Source: Desulfovibrio sp.
Lineage (GTDB): Bacteria; Desulfobacterota; Desulfovibrionia; Desulfovibrionales; Desulfovibrionaceae
Reading direction: 5' to 3'
Assembly (NCBI GenBank): GCA_003525525.1
Contig: DQED01000193.1
Span: forward strand, 1-9,681
Length of the DNA stretch: 9,681 bases
In this document: piece after piece, positions 1-6,441 of the stretch
Numbering within the stretch: the first letter of the stretch is position 1
Layout of the letters: every line of letters starts with the position of its first letter
Notes under the pieces: model-generated
Databases searched by the model: none
What the model was told of the DNA's origin: nothing
What the model saw: only the letters and a program-made list of their open reading frames with translations
Position numbers and translations under genes: made by a program

Positions 1-1001
1 TTGTTCCAGAAGAGCTTGAAGAAGGCCTGCGTCTCCCTGACCATGTCGTAGGGAAAGACGTCCGGGTACAGGGCGTGGGCCATCCACTTGAGCGCGAGCA
101 GGCGCATGAACGACGGCGGCCGGTCGAACCAGTTGATGGGCGTGTCGGGCAGGCCGAGCACCTTGCCGTCGCGCACCGCGGGGATGACCTTCCAGGCGGG
201 CGAGCCGAGGATGGCGGCGCGGACCTTGGGCGTTTGCGCCAGGATTACTTGCGGCGCGTAGCCGATCACCGTTTCCATGGTGACCTTGTCCATGCCGTAG
301 CGCTGGGTCTGCGGGGTCTTGTGCACGTTTTGCCCGCCGGCCATCTCCAGCACCTGGGTGTGGAACGAGCCCTGGCCGTCGGTGGCGAGGCCGTCCTCGC
401 CTTCGGCGTAGTAGACGCGCACGCGCCTGGCCTCGGGGATGGAGGCCACGCCTTTGCGGATCGCCTCCAGGGTCTCGTCGGCGTAGGCGGCGAGCTTCTC
501 GCCGCGTTCCTTGTCGCCAAGGAGCGTCCCGAGCTGGCGCAGGGCCATGGGATAGTCGGACACCGTGCCGCTGTCGATGTGCACGACCGGAATGCCGAGG
601 CTGGTGAAGAAGCTGTCGAACTCCCTGTTGGAGCGGGCCATGGTGCCGCTTACGACGAGGTCCGGCGCGGCCTTGAGCAGGGCTTCCTTGTTGGGCGTCA
701 CGCCCTGGCCGAAAAAGCCGCCAAGCACCGGCAGGTCGCGGGCGCAGGGCGGATACCACTGCTTGGTCGCGGGCGTCTGGGGCATATTCCAGCCGACCAG
801 CCGGCAGGGATCGATGGCGAAGACGAGGAGCGCATCCGGCGGGGACAGGGCGTACACGCGTTTGGGCGCATCGGGCACGGCGACGGCCGCGCCGAGGGCG
901 TCCGTGAACGTCGCGGCGCGCGCCTGCCCGAAGACGCAGCAGGCCAGGGCCAATACGAGGGCCGGGAGCAGCCTGGAACGGGTGAGGAAACGAAAGCGCA
1001 T
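1..1001 (-). CDS. Periplasmic ABC-transporter substrate-binding protein, metal-chelate/corrinoid type (partial, C-terminus beyond left edge)
   Basis: The gene reads from 1001 off the left edge, giving 333 residues. The ATG is preceded by a strong AGAAGGAGG ribosome-binding site. A basic N-terminus, a hydrophobic core at about 11-25 and ARA|A near residue 29 form a signal peptidase I type signal peptide. CC at 21-22 lacks a convincing lipobox. The rest has the two-lobe pattern of the FepB/BtuF/TroA-like family: DALG with PKRVYAL at about 34-52, PDLVVSG at 113-119 in lobe one, a linking helix at about 165-185, then VYYAEGEDGLAT, HTQVLEMAGGQNV at 214-226 and WFDRPPS at 291-297 in lobe two. Family members deliver ferric chelates, cobalamin, nickel or molybdate to an ABC importer, and the ligand cannot be read from sequence. 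No permease or ATPase gene is in the window; they may lie to the left. A long structured leader precedes it. Confidence 0.9.
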   Translation of the reverse strand, partial: MRFRFLTRSRLLPALVLALACCVFGQARAATFTDALGAAVAVPDAPKRVYALSPPDALLVFAIDPCRLVGWNMPQTPATKQWYPPCARDLPVLGGFFGQGVTPNKEALLKAAPDLVVSGTMARSNREFDSFFTSLGIPVVHIDSGTVSDYPMALRQLGTLLGDKERGEKLAAYADETLEAIRKGVASIPEARRVRVYYAEGEDGLATDGQGSFHTQVLEMAGGQNVHKTPQTQRYGMDKVTMETVIGYAPQVILAQTPKVRAAILGSPAWKVIPAVRDGKVLGLPDTPINWFDRPPSFMRLLALKWMAHALYPDVFPYDMVRETQAFFKLFWN

Positions 1002-1273
1002 GGCCGGCCTCCTTCTGGCGTAGGGCGTTTCACAATTCCGCGCCGTCCGTCGTAGGCCGGGCCAGGCGGTCCGGTTGTCCCCATAATTGCGGCTGCGGCG
1101 CACAAGTCGTGAGGATACGCCGGGCCGAAAAGGGGAGACAACCGGACAGTTGCAATTATTTCATCTTCAATTCCAGGCTGATAGTGTTTTTGACTGCACG
1201 ATCTACTCTCACGTGTATTACAAAATGTCGGTCACTGGCCTTTTTTACGGCATTTTCGCCCTGCCGCCCTGCC
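1002..1273. other. 272-bp noncoding leader between the AhpD-like gene and the binding-protein gene
   Basis: No credible gene lies here. The half from about 1141 to 1250 is clearly more AT-rich than its surroundings, as expected of a promoter region for the minus-strand gene starting at 1001, but I find no convincing -35/-10 pair on that strand. The other half holds two interleaved inverted repeats, listed separately. I did not recognise the conserved boxes of a cobalamin, molybdenum-cofactor or NiCo riboswitch. Confidence 0.5.
1069..1159 (-). promoter_or_regulatory. Interleaved inverted repeats with pseudoknot topology in the leader of the binding-protein gene
   Basis: Two pairs of complementary segments interleave. 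GTCCGGTTGTC (1069-1079) pairs with GACAACCGGAC (1137-1147), and the flanking CCC/GGGG extends this stem with a small bulge. ATAATTGC (1083-1090) pairs perfectly with GCAATTAT (1152-1159). In the minus-strand RNA the order is b, a, b', a', which is H-type pseudoknot topology or two mutually exclusive stems. The structure ends 68 nt before the ATG at 1001. A regulatory RNA role or a DNA-looping operator are both possible; neither is shown. Confidence 0.4.
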
Positions 1274-1654
1274 TCACGCGCCGGCCTCCCGGCCCGCCTC
1301 GCGCAGGGCATCCGCGCCGAAGACGTCTTCCATGACCTCCAGGGCGAACCGCGCCGACACCGTGGCCGGGCCGCCGCCCATCTCGATGCCGACCTCCACC
1401 GCCTCGAGCACCTGGCGCACGCCGGCCCCGGACGCGGCCGCCTGCTCGATGTGCCACTGCATGCAGGACTGGCAGTCGATGACCACGGAAATGCCCACGG
1501 CGATGAGCTCCTTTTCCCTCTTGGCCAGGGCCCCGTCGCCGTACGCGGCGCGCTCCATGTCGCAAAAGGCCGCGTACACGGGCGAATGCAGGTCGAGCAG
1601 GCGTTTGTGGGCGATTTTGCGCTCGCGGGAGAGCGTTGCAAGACGTTCGTTCAT
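1274..1654 (-). CDS. AhpD-like / carboxymuconolactone decarboxylase family protein with CxxC redox motif
   Basis: This 126-residue protein matches the single-domain AhpD-like core (carboxymuconolactone decarboxylase family) in length and pattern. The motif is KREKELIAVGISVVIDCQSC followed by MQWH. Glu49, Cys61, Cys64 and His68 have the same spacing as the proton relay and redox cysteines recalled for mycobacterial AhpD (Glu118, Cys130, Cys133, His137). The position of AhpD His132, inside the CxxC, is Ser63 here. AhpD proteins are small, mostly helical thiol reductants; this one probably acts in the cytoplasm as a disulfide reductant or peroxidase partner, but its substrate is unknown. The ATG at 1654 has a GAGG 9 nt upstream. 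The frame stays open to 1831, but that extension runs through the upstream terminator and lacks family similarity. It stands alone, between a terminator upstream and a 272-bp leader downstream. Confidence 0.88.
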   Translation of the reverse strand: MNERLATLSRERKIAHKRLLDLHSPVYAAFCDMERAAYGDGALAKREKELIAVGISVVIDCQSCMQWHIEQAAASGAGVRQVLEAVEVGIEMGGGPATVSARFALEVMEDVFGADALREAGREAGA

Positions 1655-1718
1655 GGCGTGCCTCGCAGGGTGTTTGGCGACGCGAAACGGTATGCGCCGC
1701 CGTTGCCGTCTTGCAGCG

Positions 1719-1748
1719 ACCCTAGCGCGATTAATGGCGCAATAACAA
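1719..1748 (-). promoter_or_regulatory. Possible sigma70-type promoter for the AhpD-like gene
   Basis: On the minus strand TTGTTA (1748-1743) is followed after 18 nt by TAGGGT (1724-1719), about 65 nt before the ATG at 1654. The -10 matches poorly, but it lies in the only AT-rich part of the gap and just past the upstream terminator, where a promoter is expected. Confidence 0.3.
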
Positions 1749-1759
1749 ACGAATTGCTT

Positions 1760-1787
1760 CGAACGGGGCGTTCGGGAAAAACGAACG
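1760..1787. repeat. Three alternating CGAACG / CGTTCG half-sites
   Basis: CGAACG (1760-1765), CGTTCG (1769-1774) and CGAACG (1782-1787) form two overlapping palindromes with 3-nt and 7-nt spacers. They lie just upstream of the candidate -35 of the AhpD-like gene and overlap the distal part of the preceding terminator. They could be an operator, or partly a by-product of the terminator sequence. Confidence 0.4.
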
Positions 1788-1820
1788 GCGGCACAGGCGC
1801 AAGTGCGCCGATGCCGCCGT
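1777..1820 (-). terminator. Rho-independent terminator after the threonine ammonia-lyase gene
   Basis: The minus-strand RNA forms a long GC-rich stem: ACGGCGGCA pairs with TGCCGCCGT (1820-1812 with 1793-1785). A short internal mismatch follows, then GGCGC with GCGCC closing an ACTT loop. The stem is followed at once by TCG and five U residues (1781-1777). It begins 24 nt past the stop codon at 1845. It is the only classical terminator I see in the window. Confidence 0.88.
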
Positions 1821-1844
1821 CGGTCGAACATTCTGTGGGGCCGT

Positions 1845-3044
1845 TTAGACGATGACCGGCAGGAAACCGGCGGCGCGCAGGGCGTCCACGATGGTGTGGG
1901 CGTGTTCGCGTTCGCGGGTCTCGAAGGTGATCTCGATGCTGGCCTCCTTGGCCGGCAGGGCGAGCAGCGTGCGGTGGTGCTGGATCTCGATGATGTTGGC
2001 CCCGAAATCGCGCAGCACCGCCGTCACCTTGGCCAGGCCGCCCGGGCGGTCGTTGAGCGGAATGCGCAGGGTGACGATGCGGCCCTCGCGGATGAGCTGG
2101 CGGGTGATGACCTGGGCGAGGAGGCGCGGGTCGATGTTGCCGCCGCTTAAGATGAGCCCGACCTTGCGGCCCCGGAACTTCCCGGGCCGGGCGAGCAGCG
2201 CGGCCAGGGGCGCGGCCCCGGCTCCCTCGGCCACGGTCTTTTCCACGAACAGGTACAGGGCCACGGCCGCTTCGAGCTGGGATTCCTCGACGAGCAGCAC
2301 CTCGTCCACACGGGCGCGGATCACTTCGGTGGTGAGCTTGCCGGGATACTTGACCGCGATGCCCTCGGCGATGGTGTTGCCGCCGCCCTGGAGGGGCTCG
2401 CCGCGCAGGGCGCAGAGCATGGACGGATAGCAGGCCGCCTGGACGCCCACGACCTCGATGCCGGGGTTCACGCCCTTGGCCGCCGTGGCCACGCCGGAAA
2501 TGAGTCCGCCGCCGCCGATGGGCACGACGATGGCGTCGAGGTCCGGCACGGCGTCGAGCATCTCCAGGGCCACCGTACCCTGGCCGGCCATGACGTCGGG
2601 GTCGTCGAAGGGGTGGATGAAGACCAGCCCGCGTTCCTCGGTGATGCGCAGGGCTTCGGCGTTGGCCTCGGCCAGGGTCTCCCCGGCCAGGACCACCGTG
2701 GCCCCGTGGGCCCGGGTGTGCTCCACCTTCACCGTGGGCGTGCCCGCCGGCATGACGATGGTGGCCGGCACGCCGAGCAGCTTGGCGTGGTAGGCCACGC
2801 CCTGGGCATGGTTGCCGGCGGACATGGCGCATACGCCCCGGGCGCGCTGCGCGTCGCTTAGGGTCAGCAGCTTGTTGAGCGCGCCGCGTTCCTTGAACGA
2901 GGCCGTGAACTGGTGGTTCTCGAACTTGACCATGACCTGCGCGCCGGTCATCTCGGAAAGCACGTGGGATTGCAGAAACGGCGTGAGGCGCAGGCGGGGC
3001 GTCAGCCGCGCGGCGGCGGCACGGACATCTTCGATTTCGATCAT
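1845..3044 (-). CDS. ilvA: Threonine ammonia-lyase (threonine dehydratase), PLP-dependent, with C-terminal ACT domain
   Basis: This 399-residue protein converts L-threonine to 2-oxobutyrate and ammonia in the cytoplasm. The fold-type II PLP enzyme spans about 1-320: TASFKERGA holds the PLP-binding Lys51, SAGNHAQG (75-82) is the substrate loop, GGGGLISG (177-184) the phosphate-binding glycine loop and SGGN (300-303) the ring-nitrogen region. One ACT domain follows at about 323-399 (VTLRIPLNDRPGGLAKV onward), the layout of the one-ACT IlvA/TdcB-like class, so amino-acid effector control is likely. I chose the ATG at 3044 because AGAGG lies 7 nt upstream; the in-frame ATG at 3050 is only 1 nt from that motif. 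The asparaginase gene ends 22 nt upstream, so the two are probably co-transcribed. Isoleucine synthesis or threonine catabolism are both possible; the neighbours favour catabolism, weakly. Confidence 0.95.
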   Translation of the reverse strand: MIEIEDVRAAAARLTPRLRLTPFLQSHVLSEMTGAQVMVKFENHQFTASFKERGALNKLLTLSDAQRARGVCAMSAGNHAQGVAYHAKLLGVPATIVMPAGTPTVKVEHTRAHGATVVLAGETLAEANAEALRITEERGLVFIHPFDDPDVMAGQGTVALEMLDAVPDLDAIVVPIGGGGLISGVATAAKGVNPGIEVVGVQAACYPSMLCALRGEPLQGGGNTIAEGIAVKYPGKLTTEVIRARVDEVLLVEESQLEAAVALYLFVEKTVAEGAGAAPLAALLARPGKFRGRKVGLILSGGNIDPRLLAQVITRQLIREGRIVTLRIPLNDRPGGLAKVTAVLRDFGANIIEIQHHRTLLALPAKEASIEITFETREREHAHTIVDALRAAGFLPVIV

Positions 3045-3050
3045 GGACAT

Positions 3051-3060
3051 GCCTCTTGGG
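3051..3060 (-). promoter_or_regulatory. Ribosome-binding site deciding the threonine ammonia-lyase start
   Basis: The minus strand reads AAGAGG, C, ATG, TCC, ATG. AGAGG is too close to the first ATG (3050) but ideally spaced, at 7 nt, for the second (3044), so the shorter form is preferred. Confidence 0.6.
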
Positions 3061-3066
3061 GAATAA

Positions 3067-3552
3067 TCAGGACAGGGGCTCGAAACGGCCTTTTTCACGG
3101 TTCTTGCGCACGGTCCCGGCCGGAAACACCCGGCCGTTCATGGCGATGTAGACCCCGGGCGGCAGGCACTGGACCGCGCCCACGGCGCAGCCCACGTTGA
3201 AGACCGCGTCCGTGGCGGCGAAACGGGCCGGGGCCATGGCCCCGGTCAGGACGATGACCTTGTCCGGGATGTCGGCGAGAACCTTGGCCGTCTCGGTCAT
3301 GGTGTCCGTGCCGTGGGTGACCAGCACATGCCGCCTGGGATCGGCGACGATGCGGTCGTGCAGCGTTTTGCGCTCCTCGTCGGTGACGTACAGGCTGTCC
3401 TTGCGCGCCACCTCGAGGACTTCGTACTCCATGTCCACGTTGGCCCCGTCCAGGATCGGACGGACCTGCGCCTCGCCCACGGTGTAGTCGGACAGGTCGT
3501 CGAAGTAGACCTTGTCGATGGTCCCGCCCATGGTGAATATCGCTAATTGCAT
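3067..3552 (-). CDS. Single-domain (N-terminal domain only) L-asparaginase family protein
   Basis: This 161-residue protein corresponds to the large N-terminal domain of bacterial L-asparaginases (about 330 residues), which hydrolyse asparagine, sometimes glutamine, to the acid and ammonia. TMGGTID carries the nucleophile-position Thr11, and VTHGTDTMTETA carries Thr82-Asp83. GTVRK places Lys150 where Escherichia coli asparaginase II has its triad lysine (recalled alignment). TGAM (103-106) matches the next conserved strand. The C-terminal domain, which in classical enzymes lends residues to the neighbouring subunit's active site, is absent, and the stop is followed 22 nt later by the next start, so it was not cut by a recent frameshift. 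There is no signal peptide, so it is cytoplasmic. The ATG at 3552 has GGAGG 10 nt upstream, inside a repeat unit. The frame is open to 3864, but that extension is palindromic noncoding DNA. Activity is unproven. Confidence 0.9.
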   Translation of the reverse strand: MQLAIFTMGGTIDKVYFDDLSDYTVGEAQVRPILDGANVDMEYEVLEVARKDSLYVTDEERKTLHDRIVADPRRHVLVTHGTDTMTETAKVLADIPDKVIVLTGAMAPARFAATDAVFNVGCAVGAVQCLPPGVYIAMNGRVFPAGTVRKNREKGRFEPLS

Positions 3553-3554
3553 AG

Positions 3555-3598
3555 GGAAGATGCCTCCGGTGGCCGGGGGGGATAATCCCCCCCGGACC
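3555..3598 (-). repeat. Palindromic intergenic repeat unit, copy A
   Basis: Read on the minus strand, the unit is GGTCC, a hairpin of 9-bp arms with a 5-nt loop (3595-3573), then GGCCACCGGAGGCATCTTCC (3574-3555). Its GGAGG is the ribosome-binding site of the asparaginase gene, which starts at 3552. Copy B is its inverted counterpart. Confidence 0.8.
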
Positions 3599-3607
3599 CC
3601 CTTGATG

Positions 3608-3656
3608 GGGGTTGCGCGATGGGCGGGGCTGCAAAGCCAGCCCATCGCGCAACCCC
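3608..3656. repeat. Long hairpin with perfect 17-bp arms and an inner 4-bp stem
   Basis: GGGGTTGCGCGATGGGC (3608-3624) is perfectly complementary to GCCCATCGCGCAACCCC (3640-3656). Inside it, GGCT and AGCC (3627-3630, 3635-3638) pair around a GCAA tetraloop on the plus strand. No T-run follows on either side, so it is not a standard terminator. Confidence 0.85.
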
Positions 3657-3674
3657 AGAAGGGATTTCCTGGAT

Positions 3675-3686
3675 AGATAATTATCT
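3675..3686. promoter_or_regulatory. Perfect 12-bp AT-rich palindrome AGATAATTATCT
   Basis: This palindrome is the only AT-rich spot in the palindrome cluster. It could be an operator (GATAAT resembles a Fur half-site, though the spacing differs from a full Fur box) or part of a -10 region. No matching -35 is seen. Confidence 0.25.
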
Positions 3687-3692
3687 TCAAAT

Positions 3693-3707
3693 GCGGCGCT
3701 TCGCCGC
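3693..3707. repeat. Short hairpin GCGGCG-CTT-CGCCGC
   Basis: Six-base perfect arms flank a 3-nt loop. It lies between the two long hairpins of the spacer and is probably part of the same composite element. Confidence 0.6.
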
Positions 3708-3721
3708 TGGCGCCCGTGTTC

Positions 3722-3781
3722 GCGGAATTTCGGGCAACGTGCTGGCCGGCTTTGCGGCCTGCGGGTTGCCCGAAATTCCGC
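3722..3781. repeat. Long hairpin with perfect 17-bp arms and an inner 5-bp stem
   Basis: GCGGAATTTCGGGCAAC (3722-3738) is perfectly complementary to GTTGCCCGAAATTCCGC (3765-3781). GGCCG and CGGCC (3744-3748, 3755-3759) form an inner stem around a 6-nt loop. Its arms differ from those of the hairpin at 3608-3656, so it is not a duplicate of it. Confidence 0.85.
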
Positions 3782-3846
3782 AAATACATGCCCGACGCAC
3801 CGCCAACGACCAAACCTCCACCCGCTTGCCGATCCCCCGTCGGGGA

Positions 3847-3892
3847 GGTCCAGGAGGGGATCATCCCCTCCTGGCCGCCGGAGGCATCTTCC
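3847..3892 (+). repeat. Palindromic intergenic repeat unit, copy B (inverted relative to copy A)
   Basis: Read on the plus strand, the unit is GGTCC, a hairpin of 11-bp arms with a 3-nt loop (3850-3874, CCAGGAGGGGA/TCCCCTCCTGG), then GGCCGCCGGAGGCATCTTCC (3873-3892). The last 20 bases match copy A in 19 positions. The hairpin arms differ by compensating changes. No plus-strand gene follows. In the liv direction the hairpin begins about 42 nt past the livF stop and may act as a 3' mRNA stabiliser. Confidence 0.8.
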
Positions 3893-3915
3893 TCTTCTCT
3901 CTCCCCTCTCCTCTC

Positions 3916-3917
<2 letters not shown>
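3887..3917 (-). other. 31-nt uninterrupted polypurine tract at the livF 3' end
   Basis: On the minus strand, 3917-3887 contains only A and G, starting within the livF stop codon and running into repeat copy B. The plus strand is all pyrimidine. The tract contains several Shine-Dalgarno-like GGAG words with no start codon to serve. Confidence 0.7.
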
Positions 3918-4612
<695 letters not shown>

Positions 4613-4620
<8 letters not shown>

Positions 4621-5404
4621 GGGGCTGCTCCTCGCCGAGGTAGGCGGTGATGACCTTGGGGTCGGACCGGATGGCCTCGGGCGGGCCGGAGGCGATGGTC
4701 TGGCCGTAGTCCAGGACCCAGAGGTGTTCGCAGACGCCCATGACCACCTTCATGTCGTGTTCGATGAGCAGGATGGTGAGGCCGAAGGCTTCGCGGATGG
4801 TGCGCACGAAGCCCATGAGGTCTTCGGATTCCTGCGGGTTCATGCCGGCGGCGGGCTCGTCGAGGAGCAGGAACGACGGTTCCGTGGCCAGGGCGCGGGC
4901 GATCTCCAGGCGGCGTTGCGCGCCGTAGGGGAGGCTGGCGGCTTTTTCCCCGGCCAGGTCCGCCAGGCCGACCACGTCGAGGAGCTCCATGCAGCGGGCG
5001 CGGATTTCCTTTTCCTCGCGCCGGGAGGCCGGCGTGAAGACGAGCGTTTGCAGCCAGTTGGTCTTCTGGCGCAGGTGGCGGCCGATCATGACGTTTTCGA
5101 GCACCGTCTCGTTGTTGAACAGGCGAATGTTCTGGAAGGTGCGGGCGATGCCGGCGCGGCAGAGCGCATGGGGCGGCCGGCCCTGCACTTCCTCGCCATG
5201 GAAGACGACCTGCCCGGAAGTCGGCTTGTAAAAGCCCGTGATCATGTTGAAGCAGGTGGTCTTGCCCGCGCCGTTCGGGCCGATCAGCCCCGTGATGCTG
5301 CCCCGGGGGAAGACGGCCGAGAAGTCGGACACGGCGAGCAGGCCGCCGAAGCGCATGTTCAGGTCGCGGGTTTCGAGGATCACGTCTTGTGGCGTGGGTT
5401 GCAT
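4613..5404 (-). CDS. livG: Branched-chain/amino-acid ABC transporter ATP-binding protein LivG
   Basis: This 263-residue protein is the second ATPase of the Liv importer and pairs with LivF beneath LivH and LivM. Walker A is GPNGAGKTT (42-50), the Q-loop is at IARTFQNIRLF (Gln91), the signature reads LPYGAQRRLEIARAL (158-172) with Gly-Ala in place of the commoner Gly-Gln, Walker B is FLLLDEP (178-184) and the switch histidine is His216 in LIEHDM. The insertion between the Q-loop and signature (about 112-135) and the C-terminal YLGEEQ are normal for LivG. The ATG at 5404 shares one base with the livM stop (TGATG). The frame upstream of 5404 is open but lies inside livM. The end overlaps livF by 8 nt. 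Confidence 0.97.
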
Positions 5405-6441
5405 CAGGCCTTCTCCCGGGAAAAGACGCCGGCCAGGGAGCGCCAGGTCAGCTCGCGCATGCCCATGAGCCCTTCGCGGCGAAAGAGGATGATGACGATG
5501 AGCGCCAGGGAAAAGACCACCATGCGCATGCCCGGGATGCCCGGCAGGGAAAAGCCCAGGAGGTTCACCGGGTTTTCCACGACGCGCAGCCATTCGAGCA
5601 GCACGGTGATGCCGATTCCGGCCAGCACCGAGCCGGTGAGCGAGCCAAGGCCCCCGGCGACCACGATCATGAGCACGTTGAAGGTCAGCGTGAACAGGAA
5701 CATCTTGGGGTCGATGGTCGTGAGCAGGCTTGCCAGCAGCGCGCCGCCGATGCCCGCGAAGAACGAGCCCACGGTGAAGGAGAGCAGCTTGTAGCGGAAC
5801 ACGTCGACGCCCATGGCCTTGGCCGCGATTTCGTTGTCGCGGATGGCCTTGAGGACATTGCCGGTGTTGCTCTGGAGCAGGCGTACGATGACGTAGAGGG
5901 TGACGAGGGCCCAGCCGAAGTTCCACCACAGGTCGGCGTAGGCCGGGATGCCCTTGAACCCGAGCGCCCCGTTGGTCAGGCGCGGGATGTTGTTGGCAAC
6001 GACCCGGATGATCTCGGCGAACCCCAGCGTGGCGATGCCGAGGTAGTCGTCACCCAGGCGCAGGAGCGGAATGCCGACGATGGCCCCGAAGATCGCCGCC
6101 ACCGCGCCGCCGGCCAGCACGGCCGCGAAAAACGGGGCCTGGGCGTTTTGCACCCAGTCGTAGGCCGGCTGGAGCAGGAAGAGCATGTCCTTCTGGTCCG
6201 GCGTCATGATGAGGATGGAGCAGACGTAGGCCCCGATGGCCATGAACCCGGCGTGCCCCAGGCTGAAGAGCCCGGTGAAGCCGTAGATGAGGTTCAGGGA
6301 CAGGGCCAGGATGATGTTGATGGCGATCAGGTTCAGGATCTGGGTCTGATAGCCGTTGCAATAGGCCTCGGCCAGGGAAAGCAGCAGGCCGAGGATCCCG
6401 ATGGCCAGGACGTTGAGCAGGATGGTGCGGCCGCGTCGCAT
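5404..6441 (-). CDS. livM: Branched-chain/amino-acid ABC transporter permease LivM
   Basis: This 345-residue protein is an inner-membrane permease of the Liv importer. A hydrophobic segment at about 7-25 is followed by LNLIAINIILALSLNLIYGF (36-55), GHAGFMAIGAY (62-72), further segments at about 104-125, 175-190, 217-245, 252-290 and 305-321, and a basic cytoplasmic tail. The cytoplasmic coupling loop that docks on the ATPases is seen at RDNEIAAKAMGVD (201-213). Length suits the family. A loop at about 81-103 between membrane segments is somewhat long. The ATG at 6441 shares one base with the livH stop and has GGAGG 10 nt upstream. It shares a 1-nt overlap with livG, so livH, livM and livG are made from one mRNA. 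Confidence 0.97.
   Translation of the reverse strand: MRRGRTILLNVLAIGILGLLLSLAEAYCNGYQTQILNLIAINIILALSLNLIYGFTGLFSLGHAGFMAIGAYVCSILIMTPDQKDMLFLLQPAYDWVQNAQAPFFAAVLAGGAVAAIFGAIVGIPLLRLGDDYLGIATLGFAEIIRVVANNIPRLTNGALGFKGIPAYADLWWNFGWALVTLYVIVRLLQSNTGNVLKAIRDNEIAAKAMGVDVFRYKLLSFTVGSFFAGIGGALLASLLTTIDPKMFLFTLTFNVLMIVVAGGLGSLTGSVLAGIGITVLLEWLRVVENPVNLLGFSLPGIPGMRMVVFSLALIVIILFRREGLMGMRELTWRSLAGVFSREKA

Larger units (their letters stand above)
3553..3915. other. 363-bp palindrome-rich noncoding spacer between livF and the asparaginase gene
   Basis: No supportable gene lies here. The spacer is dominated by five strong hairpins (3573-3595, 3608-3656, 3693-3707, 3722-3781, 3850-3874). Two inverted copies of a 44-46-bp unit bound the cluster and a 31-nt pyrimidine run sits at the livF end. 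The only AT-rich patch is at about 3671-3690. I find no T-run terminator and no good promoter. It resembles a compound REP/BIME-like intergenic element. Sequences ending GGAGGCATCTTCC seem familiar to me from Desulfovibrio intergenic regions, which is recollection only. Confidence 0.75.

Noticed and set aside
1188..1225. Plus-strand promoter-like TTGACT followed by TGTATT
   Set aside because: It would transcribe antisense to the AhpD-like gene, no plus-strand gene follows, and AT-rich DNA in a GC-rich genome gives such matches easily.
1226..1250. Plus-strand terminator-like GGTC-ACT-GGCC followed by six T
   Set aside because: The stem is only 4 bp with a G-U pair, and no plus-strand gene precedes it.
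1002..1273. Cobalamin or other known riboswitch
   Set aside because: I looked for the B12 box and similar conserved boxes on the minus strand and did not find them.
1655..1831. N-terminal extension of the AhpD-like frame
   Set aside because: It would start inside the terminator of the preceding gene and adds arginine-rich sequence not seen in the family; the ATG at 1654 fits.
3553..3864. N-terminal extension of the asparaginase frame
   Set aside because: The extension is translated hairpin DNA with no family similarity. The ATG at 3552 has a ribosome-binding site and begins exactly at the family's first strand.
3553..3915. CRISPR array
   Set aside because: The repeats are two inverted copies and unrelated hairpins, with no regular direct repeats or spacers.
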